This document shows positions 23,501 through 29,589 of a DNA stretch of 64,000 bases, one piece after another. Source of the stretch: Paragonimus skrjabini miyazakii (taxonomy: Eukaryota; Platyhelminthes; Trematoda; Plagiorchiida; Troglotrematidae). The DNA lies in assembly GCA_014338405.1 (NCBI GenBank), contig JTDE01002295.1, positions 39,879-103,878 of the forward strand, read 5' to 3'. The notes beneath the pieces were generated by a model. The model did not search any database, was not told the origin of the DNA, and saw only the letters and a program-made list of their open reading frames with translations. Within the stretch, counting starts at the first letter, position 1. Every line of letters begins with the position of its first letter. Made by a program: the position numbers and the translations under genes.

Positions 23501-24124
23501 ATCATCTGTCTACCCAGTGTGCCATAACTACTAACTTCTCCGACCTTGGATGTGGTAGATCCTTGGATTTTCAACTGAGGAGACAAGCCTAGATGTCAGC
23601 TGATTCATACTTTGATGTTTGAATTTCACGCTGTCTTTTCCAGCCGACTCCGAGCCCAGTTGAGAAAAAGTCAAGCAATAGAATGTCCTTCGACGAGGAT
23701 TTCTGAGCAACTGAGTTTGATTGTGGAGGATCATAGATTATTCATGTTGCTCTTCTTGGGGATTCATCATCTGACGGTCTTGTCCGATTTCTCGATTAGT
23801 TGCTCACACATATTACTTGCTTCATAAGGCTTATTTTTTAACGAAGTCGGATGCTTCTTCGGTTAGCTCTATTCAGCTTTGACGAACCGTGTTAAAGATC
23901 TACTTGTTATTCAGTTAATTTGTTTATGCACTGGTTTATTCACACATTCTGCCATTCGATGTGTTCCATACATGCGTGCCTCTTGTTCACCGCAGGTTAT
24001 CGAGCTCTATACTAAAGAGAAGCACTTCAACGAACAACTTCGAAAGTACATTGACAGCCTGATCACGCGTATTATCGAACGACATCCGTCCTTGCTGGAG
24101 ATTGCCTCTTCAGCTGGCAAGTGA
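8496..24124 (+). CDS. RAB11FIP3/4: class II Rab11 family-interacting protein (FIP3/FIP4/Nuf type), 3' part of a spliced gene
   Basis: Joined exons 8496-8598, 10437-10640, 11092-11223, 19365-19502, 19977-20261 and 23996-24124 give about 330 C-terminal residues, mostly charged coiled coil. The end is diagnostic: 'AAEID' closes exon 5 and the last exon carries the Rab11-binding helix with 'LRKYIDSL' and 'ERHPSLLEI'. This Tyr-x-Asp and Pro-Ser-x-Leu-Glu-Ile pattern is that of class II FIPs. In known members such proteins dimerise through the coiled coil and tether GTP-bound Rab11 (and Arf) vesicles at recycling endosomes and during cytokinesis. All internal junctions are phase 0. The first exon seen starts with the last base of a split codon, so upstream exons, expected to include EF-hands, are missing here. 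The longest intron (8.1 kb) contains a scaffold gap, so an exon could be hidden there. The choice between FIP3 and FIP4 cannot be made. Confidence 0.88.
8599..10436 (+). other. intron, no internal feature seen
   Basis: This 1.8-kb intron is bounded by GTAAGT and an AG at 10435-10436 after a pyrimidine-rich tract. No repeat or exon was recognised inside it. Confidence 0.6.
10437..10640 (+). CDS. RAB11FIP3/4: Rab11-FIP exon, coiled coil
   Basis: The 68 codons are in phase 0 at both ends, with an acceptor after TACATGATAG and a donor GTAGGT at 10641. The product starts 'EQMRRMEERVEGIQ' and continues through 'RDENARLTAQVTILEERL', with Leu, Val and Ile at heptad spacing and many Glu, Arg and Gln. 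This is a classical coiled coil. It forms part of the dimerisation rod that precedes the Rab11-binding segment. Confidence 0.82.
10641..11091 (+). other. intron with TA microsatellites
   Basis: This 451-base intron contains a (TA)n run at 10745-10759 and a second TA/CATA-rich stretch near 10808-10826. No other feature is visible. Confidence 0.65.
10745..10759. repeat. (TA)n microsatellite
   Basis: Uninterrupted TA dinucleotides lie inside the intron between the two coiled-coil exons. Confidence 0.85.
11092..11223 (+). CDS. RAB11FIP3/4: Rab11-FIP exon, coiled coil
   Basis: The 44 codons are phase 0 at both ends, with acceptor CCTATCAG and a strong donor GTAAGT at 11224. The product includes 'MQ-type' helix residues such as 'NQMETLRVRIHTLETE' and 'CSELRIECARVKADHQ', with hydrophobic positions at heptad spacing. 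It continues the rod begun in the previous exon without a frame change. Confidence 0.8.
11224..12187 (+). other. start of the 8.1-kb intron, nothing recognised
   Basis: Short open frames at 11577-11885 and 11962-12186 show no family signature. No repeat shared with other parts of the window was noticed. Confidence 0.4.
12188..12805 (-). other. unexplained 205-codon open frame antisense in the large intron
   Basis: This is the longest uninterrupted frame in the window. It starts at ATG 12803-12805 and stops at 12188-12190, antisense to the FIP gene. The translation is basic and His/Arg/Ser-rich. It has no signal peptide, membrane segment or motif that I recognise, and no obvious low complexity. 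The + strand is also unusually open here in overlapping frames, which points to a local shortage of stop triplets. It could be a chance frame, a retroelement remnant or a small unknown gene. Confidence 0.25.
12319..12381 (+). CDS. RAB11FIP3/4: candidate 63-base Rab11-FIP exon
   Basis: The sequence after CTGTGTGCAG (ending 12318) reads 21 codons in phase 0, 'TQLHDRSVSRLLVECDRAKA' and Ile, followed by GTGGGT at 12382. Both borders are phase 0, so it can be inserted between the exons ending at 11223 and starting at 19365 without disturbing the frame. The composition is coiled-coil-like and the codons are GC-richer than the surroundings. The donor is weaker than those of the other exons, and no transcript evidence is available. 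It may be an alternatively used exon or a chance match. Confidence 0.4.
12806..13870 (+). other. intron DNA, no feature recognised
   Basis: An 80-codon antisense frame at 13298-13540 has no recognisable motif. The right edge abuts the 3' tail of an antisense RTE copy. Confidence 0.4.
13871..14810 (-). mobile_element. RTE-type LINE relic, antisense in the FIP intron
   Basis: This is the reverse complement of the family seen at 4240-5055. The 3' end carries the trinucleotide tail, visible as TCATCATCATCA at 13877-13888. Reading minus, the 3' UTR is followed upstream by pieces such as 'VFEAKTVFANLRHL', 'DIFLKFKD' and 'GDCISTCEG'. These correspond to the C-terminal RT region. Stops and frame changes break the frame. 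Homology fades near 14810, so the copy is 5'-truncated, as is usual for LINEs. Confidence 0.72.
14811..16016 (+). other. intron DNA, no feature recognised
   Basis: No exon, repeat copy or motif is supported between the RTE relic and the scaffold gap. A short frame at 15258-15458 has no recognisable features. Confidence 0.4.
16017..16116. other. assembly gap (100 N)
   Basis: Exactly 100 ambiguous bases, the usual placeholder for a scaffold gap of unknown size. It lies inside the 8.1-kb FIP intron, so a missing exon or repeat is possible there. Confidence 0.98.
16282..16460 (-). repeat. tRNA-derived SINE, family B, copy 2, with intact A and B boxes
   Basis: This is homologous to 586-769. On the minus strand the head folds like a tRNA. 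GGCTTCG at 16391-16385 can pair with CAAAGTC at 16318-16312 at six of seven positions. The D stem is GCTC/GAGC, box A is TAGCTCAGCTGG (16384-16373) and box B is GATTCGAATCC (16332-16322). The anticodon arm is irregular and the variable region is long, so it is a tRNA-like SINE head or tRNA pseudogene and not a working tRNA. A tail with the shared GGGTCTCTTCTAAA end follows. Confidence 0.68.
16461..17599 (+). other. A-rich, T-poor island with a decayed + strand reading frame
   Basis: From about 16550 to 17350 the + strand is rich in A and C and poor in T, unlike the T-rich intron sequence around it. One + frame reads with relatively few stops and protein-like text, for example 'HALFALTSEHKLAIKRPDHL' near 16788-16847. 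A second long stretch follows one stop near 16957-16959. I do not recognise the family. A decayed retroelement gene is the simplest reading. Near 17180-17275 the motif CAGTCAGA and variants recur. Confidence 0.35.
17600..17866 (+). repeat. tRNA-derived SINE, family A, copy with clear A and B boxes
   Basis: The head has a pol III box A (TGGCGCAGTGG, 17657-17667) and a box B (GGTTCAAGTCC, 17701-17711) about 33 bases apart. It is followed by a conserved body ('CTACTGACGAGCTCTAATGA', then 'CTCGAGTCCAGTACTTCTTT') and a tail ending near GATGTTCAAATTGAAAT. Related copies occur at 33542-33863, 33863-34005, 37742-38083, 51787-52034, 55690-55930 and 61318-61505. Shorter pieces lie at 21115-21205, 22567-22640, 25178-25294 and 45420-45490. 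It lies in the FIP intron in the sense direction. Confidence 0.8.
17867..19364 (+). other. intron DNA, no feature recognised
   Basis: Several short frames (for example 18625-18897) are hydrophobic chance frames of T-rich intron sequence. No exon borders or repeats were supported. Confidence 0.45.
19365..19502 (+). CDS. RAB11FIP3/4: Rab11-FIP exon, coiled coil
   Basis: The acceptor is CAACCACACAG ending at 19364. The frame gives 46 codons in phase 0: 'DRRRNSEALQDAQDQLRTLQ', then a Gln-rich turn, then 'EAKHAQELQILRQDRDHA', a strong coiled coil. Two donors keep phase 0: GTACGT at 19503, which matches the consensus better, and GTACAC at 19497, which would drop two codons. The next exon is only 474 bases away. 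Confidence 0.8.
19977..20261 (+). CDS. RAB11FIP3/4: Rab11-FIP exon, Ser/Arg linker, coiled coil and start of the Rab11-binding region
   Basis: The exon has 95 codons in phase 0, from acceptor TCTCGTGCAG to a donor GTCTGT at 20262. It opens with a basic, Ser-rich linker ('SERRRSRIGSHSPFSS'), a plausible phosphorylation region. A coiled coil follows ('YQESQEIVRRLITENKSLRQ'), then 'EEGRSLV' and finally 'SWAAEIDNCTKEE'. The last stretch matches the conserved approach to the Rab-binding helix in FIP3/FIP4/Nuf proteins, which joins directly to the last exon. The donor is weaker than consensus at +3 to +6, but the protein continuity supports it. Confidence 0.87.
20764..20865. repeat. foldback (inverted) repeat
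   Basis: 20764-20788 is almost the reverse complement of 20843-20865: one mismatch and a two-base gap over about 24 bases, around a 54-base loop. Weaker inverted similarity continues into the loop, so both strands translate to related text ('LLEMRVSV' on minus, 'LLEIRVSV' on plus). It lies about 150 bases before the RTE-like 3' hairpin and may belong to the same relic. Confidence 0.6.
20990..21050 (+). mobile_element. RTE-like 3' end fragment with hairpin
   Basis: The stretch TGTTG, then a stem TGCGGT/ACCGCA closed by TCGG (21019-21034), then AGCACC, matches in layout the 3' end of the element at 28725-29577 and the fragment at 46905-46985. No coding remnant could be identified just upstream. 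Confidence 0.5.
21115..21205 (+). repeat. SINE family A, tail fragment
   Basis: The piece containing GTGTGGGTGATGTTCATTCG matches the tail of the family A SINE (compare 33963-34005). The tRNA-like head is absent. Confidence 0.5.
22567..22640 (-). repeat. SINE family A, fragment with internal deletion
   Basis: The pieces TTGAACACCAC, AAGAAAGCACTGTACTTGAA and GAGCTAATCAGTAGT align in order with the minus-strand tail and body of family A, with the middle part missing. Confidence 0.5.
23033..23530 (-). mobile_element. RTE-type LINE relic, 3' part, antisense in the FIP intron
   Basis: This is the same family and orientation as 13871-14810. The trinucleotide tail appears as ATCATCATCATCATCAT at 23034-23050. 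It is followed (reading the + strand) by the 3' UTR homologous to 14000-14110, then sequence matching the C-terminal coding end (compare 23330-23480 with 14120-14290). It is more diverged than the other copy and shorter. No open frame survives. Confidence 0.7.
23996..24124 (+). CDS. RAB11FIP3/4: Rab11-FIP last exon, Rab11-binding domain
   Basis: The acceptor is TTGTTCACCGCAG and the exon reads 42 codons to TGA at 24122-24124. It encodes 'VIELYTKEKHFNEQLRKYID' followed by 'SLITRIIERHPSLLEIASS'. In the Rab-binding domain of class II FIPs, the helix residues corresponding to Tyr18, Asp20, Leu22, Ile26 and Ile27, and the following His30-Pro31-Ser32-Leu33-Leu34-Glu35-Ile36, form the Rab11 contact and the C-terminal kink. 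The short tail after LLEI (ASSAGK) is not conserved in the family. This exon is what makes the family assignment firm. Confidence 0.92.
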   Translation, partial: VIELYTKEKHFNEQLRKYIDSLITRIIERHPSLLEIASSAGK

Positions 24125-24700
24125 TCAATATTTCTGCTGTGCATTCCCGTGTTGCGCCCCGTTCTGACACCTCCATCATTCTGTCCCTCGTTCGTCGTGC
24201 ATACAGCTGATTAGTTATCACGAACGGGCTAACCTGTCAGCTCAGTGTTCATTGGCTGTGGACGAGCTGCTTCACAAACTCTAACCCAGTCGCCGATACC
24301 GAAGAACTCGCTTCCTTCAACGTACCTGCTTGGCTTGTGGACAGCTACACGGGGATTTTTCCCCTTTTGCTCTAACCGAGGAAGGCACATCTGGTGCTCC
24401 GTTGCTCATCTCCTCCCTCTCTCCCTGCTGACCCAGTGATCACATATCAAACAGAATTGGCAGTTGTGTATGTGCGTATATCGGTCATCTGACTACGAAC
24501 CTTGTCTGTGATATGAATCCCCGTTCTTTTCCGCCTCGCTTTTGAACCGCGCGCTCTTTGCATCTCTGCTACTCCACTCTATCCTCTTTGGGATTGAGCA
24601 GCCCTTCTAAAAGACATTCGAACTTGGCGCCATGCTAATACACTGTGTATAGATGTTTCCTGTTCTAATCTGTTTTTTTTTTTCCCTTACCCATCATTCA
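24125..24700 (+). other. probable 3' UTR of the Rab11-FIP gene
   Basis: The sequence after the stop is pyrimidine-rich and less AT-rich than typical intergenic DNA here. It contains CT runs at 24405-24430 and T runs at 24678-24690 and 24710-24720. I found no canonical AATAAA in the first kilobase, so the cleavage site is undefined. Confidence 0.45.
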
Positions 24701-25177
24701 TATTTTCTATTTTTTTTTGTGTGATCAAGCAACCAAGATTGTGTGACTGTATTCAGTTGGTTTACTGATTACCAACTCTAATGTCATTCATCGGATAGGC
24801 ATACGATGATTATGACCTTTTTTTTAATAACATCCTTTCGAGGCATACACTGTTCCAATCAGTGGCATTTTCAATGTTTCAAAGAAAGGCGGTTGTTTAG
24901 CTTGTTGATGAGTGGATGATAGGTGTAGTAAAGCAGACGGATTCCTCGCCTATACGTGTCCGTACGCAATTATCGCCTGTCAGTTTGTCTCGACACTCGC
25001 AAATTCATTTGGAAGCAAGAAAATGAATTTGTGTGTTTTATGAGGTTTGTTGTCATTCGATTTACTGGTTTGCTTGTATGTTAGACCAATGATAGATTGG
25101 CTTATAAAGTAGCCGTTATAGATAGCTACAAATCACACATCAGTGGCAAACAGTAGGAGATTTTGACCAATATAACT
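24701..25177. other. no gene recognised
   Basis: T-rich sequence without a recognised feature. It may include the end of the FIP transcript. Confidence 0.35.
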
Positions 25178-25294
25178 TGATCATCGCTCATAATCGGTCG
25201 CGCCTTTCGGACTCCATAGCCTTTTCATCCGGCTTTTGTCGAAAAGCATCACTGTACTCGAATTCCGTTCCTGTTCGAGCTTGTTAGCAGTGTA
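25178..25294 (-). repeat. SINE family A, body and tail fragment
   Basis: The segment aligns with the minus-strand order of 33542-33660: TGATCATCGCTCATAATCGG, then CGAAAAGCATCACTGTACTC, then GAGCTTGTTAGCAGTG. It is clearly diverged and the tRNA-like head is not preserved. Confidence 0.6.
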
Positions 25295-26310
25295 CACTCT
25301 TTACACGGCCGGGATTACACTTGTCTAGTGAGCAGGACCCTCGCACTTCAAACTCTCGGGTTGAAGAAATTGAGGAAGGTCGTAGCGGGAACGTTGACAC
25401 TGCTTGGTTTGGTTTTCTGTATACTGCTGATACCCACTGAAGCCGAACAGTAAAAGCCGCAGGTGCACTTCAATTGTTTGTTTGTAACCCACAAGAACCT
25501 TGATGTTGAGGGAGTAGGATTAAATGTTAATATTCTATGTAACTGCGTCTCACGCATCTCACAGTTGAATGGTAGTCAAGCACCAGCACCAGCTGTATCG
25601 ACTTTTCAAGTTAAATCATTTGAAAACCCAACCCAACCTTCTCTCCCAAATGTTTACCCCTGTATATTCTACCTCTGTTTCTGACCATTAGTTCGACATT
25701 TGTCCAGGTGTTTTTGTATTACCGCGTCAGTTTGATAGTCTTACGGATAACCAATCGCTTGTCCGTACTTTGCTTGAGTGATGCGTGAATCATCTTTTTG
25801 GAGCCCGGCTTGTCCCCATTGTTTTTGAACCTGTTGACTGTTTGGAAGAACTTTACTGGGTGTGAATGCCATATTATATGGTTATTATTTATCTTTGGCC
25901 TGTTCGATACCATTTCCTAGAAACGACCTGTCGGTCGAAACTGTTGTGGTTGTCTACCTATTCACTTTGATAATTTGTTCAATAGTACCATGGCAATGCG
26001 ATCCAGTCTTGTTTTGATTATTTGGGATCGTTAGTTTATCGCTACGTGCTACTCAACGTCTTCGTGGAAGATCGTACACCAGTCACCGGTACATTGTAAT
26101 CAATGCTAGTCTATCCTGACCTGAACCGAAATATGGATAGCCGTCGTAGGTCGTACATATGTATAAAAGTAAACTTACGTGCAGTTGGGTTCGAACTATT
26201 TTGATCCTTCTTCATCTCCACTTTGCCTGAAAGTTAACTCAATGTCTGTATGATCCTTTCTCCTCTAAATTCACCGAAGAACGACATAGTGACAAGATTA
26301 GAAGGATGAA
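25295..26310. other. no gene recognised
   Basis: Short frames at 25348-25913 have no recognisable domains. No repeat shared within the window was noticed. Confidence 0.35.
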
Positions 26311-26773
26311 TGTTAGGGTGCCCACCCTGTTACCGTCCTAAGGCACCTCCGCCGTGAGAAAGGAAAAAAACGATTGACTTTGTCCTAGTTAGCGGACCTG
26401 CTCAGAGCGGCCGAGAGGGTGGCTTTGGCTAGTTTTTACCCGTCAGACTTTACTCCGTTGTACCCATTAAGGACCCAAACTTTTTTTTTCGGTAAATGTT
26501 TTTTTACTGATTCGGGAATGTTCTTATGGCCACTGCGCACCCTATAAGTACTTTGTCCTTGTCACCTTGGTCGCACACGTTTTGGGGCGGAACAAGCTCT
26601 TTTCTTTGTACGCGTCTTTTGACTTGTCTTGGGAGCGAATACGGGGACAGTCGCAGTACCTTTCGGGGCCTAGATTTTCGTGTGAATTATTAACGGGAGG
26701 AGAATCCGAATTCTGCCAAGCCCATCGCGATAGCATGGACAAACCAGCGTAACGTTTAGTTGGGTCTACAACA
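26311..26773 (+). mobile_element. candidate solo LTR
   Basis: The 463-base segment begins TGTTAGGGTG and ends GGTCTACAACA, so it has TG...CA ends with the short inverted termini TGTT/AACA. The flanking five bases are ATGAA before and ATGAC after, a four-of-five match that could be a worn target duplication. The segment is GC-richer than its neighbours and contains no element coding region. Such termini suit LTR retrotransposons (BEL/Pao or Ty3 type). There is no second copy in the window, so the call rests on the ends alone and its orientation is a guess. Confidence 0.42.
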
Positions 26774-28712
26774 ATGACACATCATCTGTGTAACCACTTT
26801 CTCACAGATGAAAAAAATCCTGAAAATCTATGGATAGAAGAGTCTTCAGGGACAATCCCCTTTGAAGATCACGATTAATGCTTTATTTCAATATGACCAG
26901 ATTGCCGAGAATCGGTGCTTTTCATTCAGTTACGTTACCCTTCCTCGGTTATTTTTTTATTCAGCTCTGTTTCTACACAAACTTAATCTTATTTTTGAGT
27001 AAACTACGAAACTGAATCGATAGTTCTTTCCAGTTGATACAAATTGTGGGTGTTTATCAACTACTTCATGAGACTGAGGATGATTGCCGTGCAGTTCATG
27101 CTCACTTAGTCAAGTGTCTTTAAGTTGAAGGTGTGAGTATGCGAAAGTTAAAACATTCACTTTTTAAGACACGTAAAGTGTTTTAGTAACCTGACCTAAC
27201 TTCACGGACCGATTGTGAATTTGGCCATTTGGAGTCAGCATCCACCTATAGCTTTTACGCTCCAACTGGAAGATAACCGGAAGTTAAACAGAATTAGTCG
27301 GAAACTGAAAATAAAACCACAGACACAGTGTTGACATAAAAAAATCAAAACAATCCAAGTGCTAAAATATATTCAGCTCAAACACTTTATGATTGTTGAC
27401 GTCCGCTAAAGGTTATCTGAAGCGAACAAAGGTAGTCTATGATACACACGAAACGGAATTCGAATGAGTAACGGTAGTATTTTGGGGTCAGGAATTTCTG
27501 TGACTTGAGAATAAAATTACATGATATGTTGTGTGAACTAATTAAGGACCAGAGTAGAAGATGACACCCAAACCAGACCAGTCATAACGGCTTTTCACTT
27601 GTCATATTTAAAATGTTGCTGCAAGACTGATGGGAGTTCGAGTATAGATTCACTCATGATGGTGAACATTTGGGGATAGTAGAGAAGTTTACTTTGGTAG
27701 GGTGTCTAACGAAATCACGGTTAGTAGTTAAGAAACGTGTAGCGTTTTCCGACTTATGCCAAGTGTGACGCAGTCTTTCGTTGAACAGGCTAGTGTATAA
27801 GGCTATCAACTTTCATACATAACAGTAAAACTAGAAAATCATCGGGCGATGGTTGTTTCCGCCCGCCCGTTTCCTCGCTGTATTAGCCACATATGTTAGT
27901 TAGCATTGAAATGTCTGTCAGAATGTTTTATGCTAGAGCAGACGGTATTCAAATCTCGCCTTGCACACACCGTCGATTTTGATACGTCTTATACATGGTA
28001 ACCTATCATTTCCCGCCTCTCTCTCTATTTAGATGCACTGAATTATACTGTGAACGACAGCTTGCTGACCAGTGTGGAGGTGTTAGTATAAAAATATACT
28101 TTATTTGGGTGTTCTTAGTTAGGTTCGAAATACAAGGAACACCTTTGGTTATCAACGTCATCTGTAACGGAAAAGTATCCTAACCAGTGGCGCTCGTGTT
28201 GCGAGTCGATTCTTTCTTGAACTCGGTTCTTCTTATGTTTTGTTATTTTCTATTTACCAGTCGGATTATTCTCAGAATTTTATAGTTTAATGGACTCGTA
28301 GTCAACTGTTGCAAAAGCATCTTCCTTGTTAGTAGAAAGCATTGAGTTAGCCAGGCGTACCTCATTGATACGGGAGAGAACCTTGGTTACCTAGGTTAGT
28401 GTTCACATACTTTTTAAGCAAACTTATGTTGAACACTAAACAAACGATTGATTCCTTAAATCTGTCAGTTGTAAGGGTTATTTTAGATCGTAAACGTAGT
28501 GCAGGGGAAGAAATGAAGGACAGTGCTAGGTGTTTTGTTGATCGTGAACAAAAAGGATATGTATCTTGTTGAATAACGCTAGCCGGTACGACCAGAAGAA
28601 GGTTATACAAACACAATCCGCCTTGGACTAGTCTTTTTGACTCAGTCTTTGAATCAGAGATTGAGTAGCTGGTAGCCCTGATATAAACGGAGAACTATTT
28701 ATTAAGGTGTTT
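26774..28712. other. no gene; contains a weak dispersed repeat
   Basis: No coding region is supported. About 26958-27060 resembles 34388-34480 on the same strand: shared TTCTACACAAA, AGTAAACT and AAACTGAATC(G/A)ATAG with similar spacing. This suggests an old repeat of unknown type. Confidence 0.4.
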
Positions 28713-28724
28713 ACATGCTCACTG
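28713..28724 (+). repeat. target-site duplication, left copy
   Basis: ACATGCTCACTG here is repeated exactly at 29578-29589, on either side of the RTE insertion. Confidence 0.8.
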
Positions 28725-29577
28725 TGCAGTGTTGCTTCACAAACGGGGCACTTCAACTCCTACTTTCTTCATTGCAAGTAATCCGCTTGAGGCTGTGGAC
28801 AGTTTCACATAATTGGGTAGCACTGTCTCCTCAGCCTCTAATAGTGCTGATGAGATATCAGCGAGGATTGCAAAGGCACGAGTTGCTTTTGCCAAACTGC
28901 GTCATTTGTGGCGTCGAAAAGATGTCCGGTTTTTGCTGAAAGGAAGGGTATATCATGCCTGCTTTATGGTTCGGGAAAGTGGCCTGTTCGCAAGGAAGAT
29001 ATCAACAGGCTTGCTGTGTTTGACTATCGTTTTCTCCGCCAATTGGCCCATATTAAGTGGACTGATGGCGTGAGCAATATGGCCGTTCGCCGGTGCGTAT
29101 TCCGGAACGCTCGGGATGCGCGATCAATTGGTCAACTACTCACGGTACACAGCTTGCGATGGTTGGGTCACGTACTCCGTATGTCACCTAATCGTTTACC
29201 GTACCGGGCATTATACGCTGAGGCCACCAACAGTTGGGTAAAACCGCGTGGTGGTCAAGCAACAACGTGGTCACAAAATATGAAGACCTTGACTGCTCCA
29301 CTGAACAAAGTGGGTAGGTGTCGCCTGCCTGGATGGGGTCCTCGTGATCACTCAAACCGCTGGTTAGAGGCACTATCCGAGATGGCGGTATGTCGCAGTC
29401 AATGGCGTACTTGTATCCATACCATTTCTAGTTCTTCCGCTTAGTCTTGTTTTAACAATGTTCAACCTTCTTAGTAACGTTTTCTTCTAGGATATTCTAC
29501 GTCACTGTTGAGGTGAGCGGCGGCCCGAGCCGCAGCACCTTTTGGTCAGGCTCATGGATGTTATGATGATGATGATG
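28725..29577 (+). mobile_element. 5'-truncated RTE-type LINE with target duplication
   Basis: Two overlapping frames give the C-terminal part of an RTE-type RT protein. The first (from about 28820) reads 'LGSTVSSASNSADEISARIA', then 'FAKLRHLWRRKDVRFLLKGR'. A frame break near 28950-28960 moves the rest to the second frame, ending at 29444. That frame has 'ESGKWPVRKEDINRLAVFDY' in altered form, 'HSLRWLGHVLRMS', 'PRGGQATTW' and 'LPGWGPRDHSNRWLEALSEM'. A short 3' UTR carries a hairpin (29520-29533) and a (GAT)n tail ends the element. Identical 12-bp flanks show the exact insertion limits. It was truncated on arrival, so it was never active here. Confidence 0.88.
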
Positions 29578-29589
29578 ACATGCTCACTG
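29578..29589 (+). repeat. target-site duplication, right copy
   Basis: ACATGCTCACTG directly follows the (GAT)n tail and is identical to 28713-28724. Confidence 0.8.

Larger units (their letters stand above)
20262..23995 (+). other. 3.7-kb intron holding repeats
   Basis: The intron contains a foldback structure (20764-20865), an RTE-like 3' hairpin (21019-21034), a SINE tail (21115-21205), a SINE fragment (22567-22640) and an antisense RTE copy (23033-23530). Between them, including 21206-22566 and 22641-23032, nothing else was recognised. The protein reads continuously across the junction, so no missing exon is needed. Confidence 0.6.

Noticed and set aside
27880..27970. GGTATTCAAATCTCGC as a possible tRNA box B
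   Set aside because: No matching box A or stems, so it is probably chance or a SINE too old to assign.
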